From Raphanus sativus (lineage: Eukaryota; Streptophyta; Magnoliopsida; Brassicales; Brassicaceae): a DNA stretch of 64,000 bases. Position numbers and translations under genes: made by a program. Below are positions 1-11,212 of this stretch, in pieces. The notes under the pieces are model-generated. The model was not told the DNA's origin and did not search any database. It worked only from the letters and a program-made list of their open reading frames with translations. Numbering within the stretch: the first letter of the stretch is position 1; every line of letters starts with the position of its first letter. The stretch lies in the NCBI RefSeq assembly GCF_000801105.2, contig NW_026615389.1, positions 1-64,000 of the forward strand. The letters run 5' to 3'.

Positions 1-2870
1 AATTTTTCGTACGTCAAAAGATTTGCATGGATTCAGTTCAAGATCAAAAATGAGTTTTCTTATATGTATTTGGATTTAAATTAAATTTGTAAGTGTGAAA
101 CTTAGGGGGGGCGTATACCACCATCAAATTATTCCGTGTATATATAATATTCAAAGATTGATGACAACAGTTATAAATTTGATTTTCGAACTTTGAAGAT
201 TGAAACGAGAATTAGTGGTCGAATCATTGGATTATTGTTCACCAAAAATATATTACCAGTGGATTCTCGCAGCTAGAAACCGACGAACCTTATCCTCAAA
301 TTAGATATAGACAGAGCAAAAGCTATCGTTGCTTGAACTTTGCAAAACTTCTTTTTTGTAAAAGCAGTGGTGAGAAGAACAAATCAAAAGGTTAAGGATA
401 TGTGATGACGAGAAGACACGAGAGAATATAATCAATCAACGGTATCAATCTCTCGATGTCCTTATCACAACTCGAGACGTTTCAGTTCCTCCTTCAAAGA
501 AAGACGATTCTCGTGAAAAATCTAGATTAGTTGGACATGTGTTGTGGTATAGTTGGCTGTACTAGCCGTTTCTCTACGTCCGTCCGTTAGATTCCTTTGT
601 GGTGCGTCATAGGGGAGTATTCTGGAATATTTTTGGTTACAGGAATCAAACATTATTTGTAAAAGCTAAATTATATAAAATTGGGAGAAATTTGTGTTTG
701 GCTATCAGGAAAAAGCGTTGAATAAAGTTGCTTTGCGTCGTGGGATCTTTTACAATGGAATGTACGAAAGATCCTTTTTGCTAATTGCTAATTAGCTAGT
801 GTTGCAGCGACTAGTTGCGAGATATATTAAAATATATACAATCATCTACTTTGAATAAGGAGTCCTTTTTTTCCTCTGATAGACTAGGATGTCCGGCGGA
901 TCGAGATAAAGAGTCTCCATATTGAAATGTTTACTTGCTTATAATCTGCTAAAGAACTTTAGACAAACAAAACGCAAAAGATAAGCAACCAAACACATGA
1001 AAAGCACTCAAAAGTTTATAGTATAAATTTCTAAATTCAATGGTTACGTGATTTCTTTAAACTGTATCTTAATGTGAATGTAAATGGATGTTGTATAGTA
1101 AATGAGACTATGCCGAATTTTGACCACTACGATTTTTTAACCTTTTTGTTTTTGGTTTTCTCTCCACTGGTTTTTAAATTAATAAAATCGACAGTATCAA
1201 CGCCACATACGAGATACTGTCGATTTTGTTCCATTAAAAGTTAAAACAAAGTTTGAGTATAAAACCATATTTGAGATATAGATATTACAAACACAATTTT
1301 ATGTTCAGTAATTCAGTTCCTTTTCAATCATAATTTTCTGTTACAAATTTTCATATTATCATTTTTGATTTTGGTATATAGTTGAATATATCTCTATAAT
1401 TTGCAAATTACGTACGTAGCTGATTATAAAAAATATATATATGTGACATAGTAAGTTTTTTTTTGAACTAAAATAACATAGTAAGTTGCATACTGCATGA
1501 TGTCAAGACACTTGGCATGCTACATGATGTATAAGTTGTGTAGCATAGTGCACAACGTACACGTTATATAGCATGGTGCAATTATTTTTTAAAATATATA
1601 TACACATGATACGTAAGCTGTGTATTAGATTTCAAAAATGTGAAAAATTCATATGCAAATTTTATGAAAAGACAAAATTTGTATATTTTTTTTTGTCAGC
1701 AACGTATAAAACATACTCATATAGACTTTGCAAACCAAATTGATAGCTTCACATCTATATAAACAAACGACGGTTGCTTTTTTACACTACGTGTAACACT
1801 TTCCGTCTTTAATTTTGCGGCCATGATATATGAATGAATTATGAGCTGTTAAAATTTGTCTTCAAAATTTTTGTGTCCTCCAGATAACTTATAAAATCTG
1901 GCCATTCTTCTGGTTCCAAAATTACATTCACCAACTGAGAACAATCTGTTGCAAATATAATAACAGTAAATTGTCATAGATTCCTCATACATTCAGTTGT
2001 CCAAATGAGAGTTTCTATTTCCGAGTGAAATGGTGACTACCTCGCTTTTGTATTTCTCGCTCCCATTAAACAATCAAAACTTTCCGGAATACTATATCAG
2101 CCTTGTCCCGAATAGGATTTCTGATTTTTCCATGAACCATCTGTAAAATTTGTATAATTTTATGATATAAATATAATGATTTTTATTACTTTAAATTTTA
2201 AATTATGTTTAACTTAATATTCTATAACATTAGTGCCAATTTTCCTTATATTTCAGAATAAAGATATATATTAACTAATATAAAAATAAGTTCAAATCAA
2301 TCTCCATAATATTATACAATCAATTATGTGTATGTATATATATCTTGACACCTGTTTTGCTTTTCAGAGTCCAATTTTCAAAACAAATCATCAATTTACA
2401 AACATATTATATAAGTACTATATTTATAGTTATTTCTTGTAAAACATATATCCAGTGAGATTTGTACAACCTCATTGGTTGTGCATAAAATAGTAATAGT
2501 ACCAGCCATTCTTACACACTCACTTTTTCTAATTTAGAAAACAGAAACTACAAGAGAGAGGAAGGAATATGAGAATCTTTAATGGTAAGCACTGGGAAAT
2601 AGTAATAAGTTTCCTAAAATTGGATATGATGTATTTATTATCAGGCAAAACAAAAGGAAAAGAATCAAAATAAATAAATAGAAAAGGTAATACATATACA
2701 AGTTAGTGTAACGATTCGCCGCGTGTGTACAGGCATCACAAAAAGATTCTTCATTCCATTTAAAGCCAAATCTAATTAAAGCATTTTTACGCAAACGCCC
2801 TCGAGATTCCCTTTATTTACAGCGGTTACAATTTTCCGCGTCCTTCATCTTCTTCCCTGATCTCTTCTTC
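1..2870. other. Intergenic, no gene recognised
   Basis: AT-rich sequence without a credible coding region on either strand. It contains one notable hairpin (1184-1227, listed separately) and, around 1490-1580, loosely repeated stretches built on a GCATGNTGCA-like word. The last few hundred bases are the promoter side of the UIF1-like gene. Confidence 0.6.
1184..1227. repeat. Perfect 15-bp inverted repeat (hairpin)
   Basis: AAAATCGACAGTATC at 1184-1198 is matched by its exact reverse complement at 1213-1227, leaving a 14-base loop. No poly-T tract follows and no gene is adjacent, so a terminator role is not supported. It may be the core of a very small foldback element or a chance feature. 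Confidence 0.6.
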
Positions 2871-2878
2871 AATTCTTC

Positions 2879-2886
2879 TATATAAA
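2879..2886 (+). promoter_or_regulatory. TATA box of UIF1-like gene
   Basis: TATATAAA lies 45 bases upstream of the ATG at 2931, at a suitable distance for a short leader. It follows a CT-rich tract that is typical of Brassicaceae core promoters. Confidence 0.5.
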
Positions 2887-2930
2887 CGTCTTTGTCTGTC
2901 TGTAGCTTCTTTTGTCTTCATAGTTTTTAG

Positions 2931-4285
2931 ATGGTTCAAACAGATACAGATCGAAGGATGAGTCTTAATTTGAATATTTCCTTGTACTCTCTAGAAAAAC
3001 CCTTGTCTCAATTTCTCGACCAAGTGTCGAAAATCAAAGACAATCATTCGAAACTGTCTGAGATCGATGGTTATGTCGGAAAATTAGAGGATGAGAGGAA
3101 AAAGATCGATGTTTTTAAACGAGAGCTCCCTCTATGCATGCTCTTATTGAACGAAGGTCTCTCTCTCGATTCTCAGTTTTGTTTTCATGTAAAAGTTTGG
3201 ATTTTTACTAAATTGTTTCTCTTTGTGTAGCGATTGAGAGGTTAAAGGAAGAGGCTTCATCAGTGATGATGGCATCAAATGGGAGATTCGATGTGGGTCA
3301 AGGGGCAAAATCGGAAAGTGATAATAAGAAGAACTGGATGAGCTCTGCCCAGTTATGGATCTCCAACTCTAACTCGGTAATTCAAATTAATTATCAGACC
3401 TTTTTATGTTTTTATTTGATCTTATTACCCTTTGATCATGTTCTGTTTTTTTTTCTTACAGACAAACAGAGAAGAAGATCGAGGTGTGACTCAGACTCCA
3501 TTTCAGACATGTTACAATCTTAATCAGAGAGGGGTATTTATGCCATTTAACCCTCCTCCGGTTCCTCTGTCTCTCATGACTCCTCCACCTTCAGACATGA
3601 TGATGAGGGACTGTAGCAGAATTGAACAGAATCACCAACTCAACAGACCTTTACAGAGTCATCATCACCACATTCCGAAGAAAGAGCAGAGAAGGAGATG
3701 GTCACAGGATCTTCACCGTAGGTTCGTTGATGCTCTCCAGAGGATTGGAGGTTCACAAGGTTAGTTCCTTAATCAAAAAAGGAGCCAACTTCGTATCTCA
3801 ATACTGAGATTGTTATTGTTTGTTGATGTGAGACCAGTGGCAACACCAAAGCAGATTAGAGATGAGATGAAAGTTGATGGTTTAACCAATGATGAAGTCA
3901 AGAGCCATTTACAAGTAAGTACTATAAAAGTTCTCTTCTTCTTATTTACAAAAACTTGAAACATTTGATGTATGAACGAATGATTTTTGACAGTTTGTGA
4001 AATGATATTTAATATTTGCAGAAATATAGAATGCATATCCGTAAGCATCCGGGAAAGACTTTGCTATCCTTGGACCAGCCTGGTTTGTTAGGTAGGGAAA
4101 CACAGAGCTTGATAAGTTTGTCGAGGTCGGATTCTCCACAAAGCCCGCTTGTTGGTAGAGAGTTGTTCAGTAATAATGGCGGTGGTCATAGCTCAGAGGA
4201 TGAGGAGGAGGAAGAGAAATCTGATGGGCGTAGCTGGAAAAGTGAGTCAGATAAGAAGAGACAAGTGTTGAATCTTGAGCTCTGA
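2931..4285 (+). CDS. UIF1: GARP/MYB-like repressor, HHO/NIGT1 family (UIF1-like)
   Basis: Nuclear DNA-binding protein of the HRS1/HHO (NIGT1) family. Five exons join in frame to 336 residues: 2931-3156, 3231-3376, 3462-3759, 3838-3914, 4022-4285, all with GT-AG introns. The N-terminal 85 residues are the family's conserved helical region ([15 protein letters not shown] onward to [13 protein letters not shown]). Residues about 197-258 form the single GARP/MYB-like domain, including [20 protein letters not shown] and the SHLQKYR recognition helix. The protein ends in an LNLEL sequence, an EAR (LxLxL) repression motif, after an acidic stretch, so it probably represses transcription; a second LNLNI occurs near residue 12. 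Arabidopsis UIF1 (AT4G37180) is the expected syntenic gene and is known to bind ULTRAPETALA1. The start at 2931 is the first ATG downstream of the TATA box; Met10 is a weaker alternative. Paralogue identity is from synteny. Confidence 0.9.
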
Positions 4286-5140
4286 AAGATCAATCATAAT
4301 ACTATGCATAGTGATGATGCATCAAAAATTATAATACTATACCAATCATAATACTTCATAGGAGGAAACTGATAAATCACAAACTTTTTGTTTTTTAATT
4401 AGTCTAAGTCGTGTGAAAGTAAATCTATTAATCTGTTTGCTAATTACCTTTGAAAAACAGAGGATGAAGACAATCACAACCTTTGTCTGTTGTAATGCAT
4501 CGTTTTCTCCAACCTACCTAATTTGAGAATATTAATGAAAAAGCATCTTTTACTGCATAAAATCATGCTAGAATAATAATTTGAGATTTTCTTTATTGAA
4601 TTATTGATATGTAATATCTAGAAAAATTGACTCGTTGATTTGAATCATTATTATGTAGTTTAAATCCACGAGATTTGCATGTTTGGTGGAAGGGAACACC
4701 TTCTTACACCTTATCATTACTATTATGCATTATATAATCCCACAGGGTAGATATTGTATCTTCCGACATAATTTGTCATCAGTACTTGTTTTTTGTTTAA
4801 ATTCCAAAAAATTTTAGTTCCAAATTATTATATACATTTCCCTTTCAGCCAATGTTCTAAATTTTGGTGATTCTGGCTTCTGATTAGTAAGCTGCACAAT
4901 AATAATAAAACTGCTTCTAAAAATACGATTTTACAAATCAGAGAAATGAAGAATCCATGCTAAGTAGATTATTTATAGAATAAAGATTTGTTGGTTTTCT
5001 AATTTGGTAGTTTTAAAATTTTAATTCGTTCCATCCAGTTTTAATGTCTTAACCGGTTTAGCCATCTGATTATTATGAGGTGCTATATGCTATTGAATAT
5101 AGTGTGGACTCTCTCACTCAGAAAACTACTTTCTTTGGAC
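4286..5140. other. Intergenic between UIF1-like gene and NASP
   Basis: About 1.1 kb separates the two genes. It holds the 3' region of the first and the promoter of the second. In Arabidopsis two genes (Misato-like AT4G37190 and HCF164) lie here, from memory; I see no trace of either. Confidence 0.5.
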
Positions 5141-5143
5141 CTA

Positions 5144-5161
5144 TGGGCCTTAAGTTGGGCC
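5144..5161 (+). promoter_or_regulatory. Two site II elements (TGGGCC)
   Basis: TGGGCC occurs at 5144-5149 and again at 5156-5161. Paired site II motifs are typical of plant genes active in proliferating cells and are bound by TCP factors. They lie about 230 bases upstream of the NASP start codon. Confidence 0.6.
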
Positions 5162-5253
5162 ACATCTTCACCCTCATCAACATCCACATTCTCTCTGGGG
5201 TCATATTTTACAAAACCTCGATGATGACATTGAATCAATATTTTGCTCCAAGT

Positions 5254-5261
5254 CCGCCAAA
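5254..5261 (-). promoter_or_regulatory. E2F-type element
   Basis: CCGCCAAA on the plus strand reads TTTGGCGG on the minus strand, matching the E2F consensus WTTSSCSS. It lies 131 bases before the NASP ATG, between the site II pair and the telo-box, which suits an S-phase histone chaperone gene. Confidence 0.55.
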
Positions 5262-5278
5262 ATAAAGAGACGAAGAGT

Positions 5279-5290
5279 GGGTTTAGGGTT
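5279..5290 (-). promoter_or_regulatory. Telo-box
   Basis: GGGTTTAGGGTT reads AACCCTAAACCC on the other strand, the interstitial telomere-like telo-box that cooperates with site II elements in genes for cell proliferation and histone supply. Confidence 0.55.
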
Positions 5291-5391
5291 ACAAATTCAC
5301 AATTTCGCGTTACTTTACTTTCCTTTCTTTCTTTCTTCTTCTTCTCCCATTTTCAAATTCACTCAGAGATCCAAATCCCCAAGCTTGAGCT

Positions 5392-7438
5392 ATGGTTGAC
5401 GAAGCAGCAGCAGCATCAGCATCTGAAGCTTCGGTGACGGAAGTCGCGCAAACCCTAGAACCTAACCAAGCCTCGATCGAAGCCACCGTCGAATCTATTG
5501 TTCAAGGAGGCACTGAATCGACTTGCAACAACAACGCGGCGGAGAGCGCTGTGACAGATGCCGTATTATCCGAAGAGGAGCGTGAGAAGACGCTCGAGTT
5601 CGCCGATGAACTCGCTGAGAAAGGCTCTGTGTTTTTAAAAGAGATGGATTTCGCCGAAGCTGTCGATTGCTTCAGCCGTGCCCTAGAGATCAGGTTTCCA
5701 TTTTTCACGAGATTTTGATTTGGAACATTAAGTAGTTATGTGTCAAGTGCGTGCTTATAAGGATTCTAATGGAACTTTTAATGTGTGTTTTTAGGGTTGG
5801 GCATTATGGTGAGCTTGCTGCTGAGTGTGTAAACGCTTACTACAAGTATGGATCAGCTCTGCTTGAGAAGGCTCAGGCTGAAGCTGATCCACTTGGTAAC
5901 ATGCCAAAGAAAGAAAGTGAAACTCAGCAGCAGGAGTCTAGCGATGATAAGAACACTGCAAACGGTGATTCTGTTGTGTCAAGTGACCCGGAGAGACAGG
6001 GGAGTTCAAGTGGTGCCCAAGAAGGTACTCAAAGTCTGAAACTTTTTGACTCTTTCCCCCTTAGGTTTTTGGATTCAAATGCAATGAGTGCTTCTTGGTA
6101 TCATCATGCATACCCTTTGGTTGATGAAGTAAAGGACTCGCTTTTGTTATGTTGTAGCAGACTTTTCGATTGTAGTGTCTTTTAAATTCTCTCAACTTGG
6201 TGTATTTAAGGACTGTGTATTTAAATGTTTCTGAGCATTTCGTCTCTCTCTCTTTTTTATTTGTAGGTTCTGGTGTTCAAGAGCAAGGAGAGGATGGTGA
6301 AGATAGTCAACAAGAGGATGACCTATCTGATACTGATGCCGATGAAGATGAGTCTGATTTGGATATGGCCTGGAAAATGCTTGACATAGCACGGGCTATT
6401 ACTGACAAACAGTCAACTGATACAATGGAGAAAGTGGATATTCTCTGCACCCTTGCTGAAATCTCACTAGAGAGAGGTTAGTTTCTTTCTTATTTCACCT
6501 TCGTAATGTCCCATTTTCTCATTTAAGTTTTCTCCTGAACGTTTGGTTTCAGAGGACATCGAGACTTCCCTGAGTGACTACAAGAACGCACTGTCCATCC
6601 TAGAGCGACTGGTTGAACCCGACAGTCGACGCACAGCCGAACTGTATCCTTTAATATACCGTCTTGCTTTTCTTTTCAATTCCGTGTATTTTGTTGTTGG
6701 ATTGTGTTAACTTAACTTGGAACGTTTCAGAAACTTCCTCATATGCGTCTGTCTAGAGACAGGATGCCAGCCTAAGGAAGCTATACCATATTGTCAAAAG
6801 GCTCTGTTAATCTGCAAAGCTAGGACGGAGAGGCTCACTAATGAGGTCAAGGGTCCATCTATTTCAGCAACTTCCTCAACTGTCTCTGAGATAGAGGAAG
6901 GAATCCAACAATCATCCAATGTTCCATACATTGATAAGTCTTCTTCAGACAAAGAAGCTGAGATCCGAGTCTTATCTGGTCTCGCGGAAGACCTAGAAAA
7001 GAAGGCAAGTGAACTTGACCATCTGTTGTGAAAAAAGGAGTATGAAAACTCATAATAAAGTCACCCTTTTGTTTCATGCAGCTTGAAGAGTTGAAACAAC
7101 AGGCAGAGAACCCAAAGCAACGTCTTGCTGAGCTAATGGGCATGGCATCAGCTAAGCCAAATACCGGGGACAAGGTTGTTCCTGCTGTTGCTGGTGAAAT
7201 GAGCTCTTCTCGGATGGGAACTGCAAACAACGGGAAAGACTTGGAGTCGCCTACAGTCTCCACTGCTCACACTGGTGCAGTAGGAGGAGCAGCAGGTTCT
7301 TCATCAGGTGTTACTCATTTGGGTGTCGTTGGAAGAGGAGTGAAACGTGTTTTAACGAATGCAACCTCAGCAGAGTCAAGTCCATCGAAGAAGCTAGCTC
7401 CTGAGTCTTCTAACAAAGCAGATGGCAATTCTTCTTGA
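5392..7438 (+). CDS. NASP: NASP-type histone H3 chaperone (SHNi-TPR)
   Basis: Histone chaperone that binds H3 and hands H3-H4 to assembly factors in the nucleus and cytosol. Six exons join in frame to 487 residues: 5392-5693, 5795-6024, 6267-6476, 6553-6643, 6731-7004, 7082-7438. The N-terminal region is Ala/Glu-rich, then the first TPR helices begin at LEFADELAEKGSVFLKEMDF. A strongly acidic insert (EDGEDSQQEDDLSDTDADED, about residues 187-206) interrupts the TPRs as expected for SHNi-TPR proteins, followed by further TPRs (LDIARAITDKQ; TSLSDYKNALSILERLVEPD; EAIPYCQKALLIC). The basic tail with KRVL and SPSKK could act as nuclear signal. The fifth intron starts with GC (AAG|GCAAGT) and ends TGCAG, so it is read as a GC-AG intron; using it restores the expected LEKKLEELKQQ helix. 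Arabidopsis counterpart is AT4G37210, of nearly the same length. Confidence 0.93.
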
Positions 7439-7910
7439 AGGTGAAAAAGATGTGGAAATGTCTATTACTAAGTTTTAAAACTGAGATATATGTTTGGTGT
7501 ACGCTACTCATTGTCCTTCAAGACTAGAGATTTTCAAGTTATTGTAGTTGTGTCCGTGTTGAGACTTGGAAGCATTTCTTGATTGCTAATTATTCTAGTT
7601 AATCAGTCTCTTACTTTTTTATGTTATTTTTACAAAAGCAAAATCTCATACCACTAACTCTGATACTTATCTGCTGATGAATGCAAATCAATGGCTTCGT
7701 TGTCGATATCTTTTTAGGTTATTAATTTTTATAAACCTAAGGCATTATAGTATATAGTATACTGAAAATGTGGGTTACTTGTAGAAGTAAAATATGGAAT
7801 TTAATATGATTAGTAGAAAAATTCGCTATGAATGTGGAGATATGAAGCTGAGCTGTATATGAAAACGAGCGACCCTAGGTGGAGCCACCATTGGTCAGTG
7901 TCACCAGCGA
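7439..7910. other. NASP 3' region to COR413 promoter
   Basis: AT-rich spacer with no reading frame of note. The right part leads into the COR413 promoter with its cold/ABA-type motifs. Confidence 0.6.
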
Positions 7911-7911
7911 A

Positions 7912-7921
7912 GCCGACGTGG
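7912..7921 (+). promoter_or_regulatory. Overlapping DRE/CRT and ABRE core
   Basis: GCCGAC (7912-7917) is the core of the CBF/DREB-bound DRE/CRT element, and ACGTGG (7916-7921) overlapping it is an ABRE-type core. The pair is about 175 bases upstream of the ATG of a cold-acclimation gene, a plausible place for cold and ABA control. Confidence 0.6.
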
Positions 7922-8003
7922 TGAGCAGCTCTAGAGATATCCAAAACTCAAAGCATATACTTTCTTAATTACTTATCTGAAATTTTCAAAGAAACACAGC
8001 AAT

Positions 8004-8010
8004 TATAAAT
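8004..8010 (+). promoter_or_regulatory. TATA box of COR413 gene
   Basis: TATAAAT lies 85 bases upstream of the start codon at 8095, consistent with a leader of about 55 bases. Confidence 0.5.
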
Positions 8011-8094
8011 ACTCTGCTAATTGTCACGACTTATAACTCAAAACTGTATTCTGCGAGAGATTTTACATTTAAAGTTTCAAAAGAAAACTTCAAT

Positions 8095-9129
8095 ATGGGA
8101 AGAGTTGATTATTTGGCCATGAAGACTGGAGAGGAAACCGCGGCTAACCTGATCAATTCTGATCTGAATGAGTTTGTCGATGCCGCGAAGAAGCTCGTGA
8201 AAGATGCAACGATGCTAGGCAGTTTAAGCTTTGGCACGTCTTTCCTCCAATGGGCCGCCTCAATCTCAGCCATGTGAGTCAAGAAAGAAACCAAACCGTT
8301 AACCTCTATGTTTTTATTTGTTTGTTTGGGATCACTATTGTAATGGGTTTTGTTATCGTTTGTTGTGTCAGCTATCTGTTGATATTGGATCGGACCAACT
8401 GGAAAACCAAAATGTTGACTACCCTTTTGGTGCCATACATCTTTCTCACACTTCCTTACGTTATCTTTAACTTCTTCAGGTAATAAAAGAACAAATAAGA
8501 CTGACCCTGAGACTTAAAAGACTACAAACATTTTAAGACAAATTTTAGTTAAAACATACATGTTAGTTTGAGAATCAAAACGAATGTTTCATTGCCATAT
8601 CCAAAACCGTCCTTGACAACAAGGGATATTTAACATGACGATGTTATGTTGTTGTTGTAAAGATTTAACAACTAAAATGGTATTCAATGGATTTTCATAG
8701 AGGAGATTTTGGGAAATGGATTGCTCTCATTTCGATCACAATAAGGCTCTTCTGCCCTAAACACTTTCCAGGTATAATCCAATGATCATAACACGCATTT
8801 TTATCATTAGACAATAGTTTCAGTTACACCCTAACCCTGTTTTGTTTTTCATTTTTAATCAATTTAAACATGTAGATTGGTTGGAGATTCCAGCAGCTTT
8901 GATCCTTCTTCTGGTGGTTGCACCTAGTCTCATAGCTGGGACAGTAAGAGAAAGTTGGGTTGGGGCAGTAATATGTCTTATCATAGCATGTTACCTTTTC
9001 CATGAACATATCAAAGCTTCTGATGGATTCAGAAACGCTTTAACTCAGAAGCATGGACTCTCCAATACTATTGGGATCGTTGCTCTCCTCGTTTACCCGG
9101 TTTGGACCATCTTTTTTAACATCTTCTAA
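8095..9129 (+). CDS. COR413 plasma-membrane-type cold acclimation protein
   Basis: WCOR413-family multi-pass membrane protein, induced by cold in cereals and Arabidopsis; its biochemical role is not known. Four exons join in frame to 203 residues: 8095-8273, 8372-8479, 8701-8771, 8876-9129, all GT-AG. The N-terminus (to about residue 45) is soluble, then hydrophobic segments follow: LGSLSFGTSFLQWAASISAI, MLTTLLVPYIFLTLPYVIF, WIALISITIRLF, ALILLLVVAPSLIA, GAVICLIIACYLF and TIGIVALLVYPVWTIFFNIF, which make five to six membrane spans. Family signatures visible are YLLILDRTNWKTKMLT and HFPDWLEIP. There is no obvious plastid transit peptide, which favours the plasma-membrane group over the thylakoid/inner-membrane group. 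Expected counterpart AT4G37220. Promoter motifs upstream (7912-7921) agree with cold regulation. Confidence 0.92.
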
Positions 9130-10079
9130 CTCTATTCTACTACCCATTGGCCTGGAAACACCTTCAACATTCTGTGTCTTGCTTTCATTTGATAAAGTGC
9201 GAATTGTTTATGTGTTTTAGCAGCATTTGTGTTTGGGAAAATCTTCATTGAACAAAAGAAGATTCACTTGTGATGTGTAAGATATATGGGTTTGTGTTGT
9301 ATATCGCTTGGTGTGTTAAATGAAATCTTGAACATTTTAGACTATACTATTGATTAACCTTGACTTCTAAGTTTTAGAACACAAAAGTGTGGACTAATAA
9401 AAAACAAACCACTGGCCAAATATAAGATTTTGAGGGTTATAAACATTGATTAAGAATTTCTATTAAAACATTTGTCTAATGTAATTTGGAATTTTTATCT
9501 AAGTAAAAAAATCTCCAAAATGAAATTGGAGGCTAGGATCAATGTTTCATTGGACTGTCCTCGAATCCGGCTTTGCTACTGAAGCCCAAATATAACATTG
9601 GGTAGAGATTTCGTAAACACAAAATAAATATACAAATCTGGTTGATGACCAAAAAGATTTACACTCTAACTAAAAGGGACAAGAGTTATGTATGTTGGTG
9701 GCTATAGGCTAATAGAAAAAGCAAAAAAATGCGCTGAGGCTACTGCAAGCAACAGCACGTAGCATTCGATCATCGTTGTCCGTTCGTGCTTATATTTTGC
9801 ATGGATGGATTAACTTCAAAAAAATAAACTATTGTAGTGCTTTTTTTTTCAAACATGTTTTGTAGTCGTCACAAATGTAAGACGCAAATAAAAGAAGATT
9901 AACATAATTGATTCGTATATATGATTAGAAAGGTGTTTTCAAGTGAACCAATTGTTTAGAAAAGGTGCTACCAAATAAATCAATTGTGGCTAGTAATAGA
10001 AATAGTGGATATATATATTACATTATGATTGGTTGCTATCAAAATACAATCCAAGAACTATTCGAATTGTAATACATTC
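9130..10079. other. Intergenic, no gene recognised
   Basis: The 3' region of COR413 followed by AT-rich sequence. No open frame or terminal inverted repeat that I could support. Confidence 0.5.
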
Positions 10080-10296
10080 CACAACTTTATATTTTTTTTT
10101 TTGAATTATACAGAGGTATCCTGGTCCCACATAAGTGGTCCAGACTAGTCATGTGTTGCCACATGTCGGTCTTCTGTCCCTGGCGATGCCGAAATGTTAA
10201 TTCCCCAGTGGCCGGGTTTCGAACCCAGATGGCGGAACTCACAGCTGTAAACCCTTTACCAACTGAGCTAGAAGCCCCGGTTCACAACTTTATATT
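10080..10296 (-). mobile_element. tRNA-derived SINE with 14-bp target duplication
   Basis: The element occupies 10094-10282 on the minus strand. Its head on that strand reads as a tRNA-like pol III promoter: an A box (TAGCTCAGTTGG) and a B box (GGGTTCGAAACC), starting GGGGCTTC. It ends in an oligo(A) tail, seen as the T run at about 10092-10102. The same 14 bases, CACAACTTTATATT, flank it at 10080-10093 and 10283-10296, showing LINE-type insertion; perfect duplications suggest a fairly recent event. This is not a tRNA gene: the acceptor stem does not close and the sequence continues about 115 bases beyond the tRNA part. Confidence 0.88.
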
Positions 10297-11212
10297 AGCT
10301 TTACTGCAAATAACTTCTCCCACTATAATATTTGTCGTGGACCATATGAGAAACATAGATATCTAAATCACATTAGCCATTTAAAGGATAAAACTTTAAT
10401 TGGTCTATACACCAACTTAGATATCTAATAATAGTATCCACTATAAAGAATCGTTCTAGTGTTCTAAATATCGGCTCAGTTTTTGCAAAAAGAAAACTTA
10501 TGGTTCCTTTTGTTTCTTGTTTAACTTACTCTACTTTTCTTTTCCTTTTGGTAATTGAGTTTGTCATGGAATCTTAAAGTAATAAAGCAATAACATTATA
10601 CGTATTGCATGTAGACTACATGATGTAGCTAGTAGGCAACCCTTTGAAGGAGAGCGGTCAAATTTCAGATTTTTTTCAAAAAAAATTCGATTATGGAGTC
10701 CACACAAAATCATATTTATCAAGAATATATCAAAATATTTAGATATTTTTATTCAGTGTGCTACAAAAACCTTTTTTACAGCCGACGGTTTAGCGGCCGA
10801 TTCAGTGTAGTTAAAAAAATTTACAGCCGAAATTATGATAATTTCGTTTTTATTTAGTAAAGGTTTCAACAAAAACATTTTTTTACAAATTTGAAAACTT
10901 ATAACTACACAATTTTCCTCAAAAATTTTATGGGTCATAGACGAATATTTTATTCAGTTTTTCCCAGGACCCTTAAAACACCTAAATCATGTCGAAATTA
11001 TCATAATTATATAACCAATAGCTAGTTCGAAGCTTATATAACCAAATATTTTAAACGAATTGCTTACATAAAGTTAACAAACTCTCTCTATTCATGTTAA
11101 AAGTTAAACCTAAAAATCATTTTCAGTTAACAGCAGCAACAAATATAAGATTAAACTATGATGCTATTAGATTTCTTTTCGAACTCGATACTATTAGATG
11201 AGGAAGTGTATA
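10297..11212. other. Intergenic, no gene recognised
   Basis: AT-rich sequence between the SINE and a Helitron. Nothing with coding potential was seen. Confidence 0.5.

Noticed and set aside
10200..10280. Possible tRNA gene on the minus strand (A and B boxes, GGTTCGAAACC)
   Set aside because: It is the head of a SINE with poly(A) tail and target duplications; the acceptor ends do not pair.
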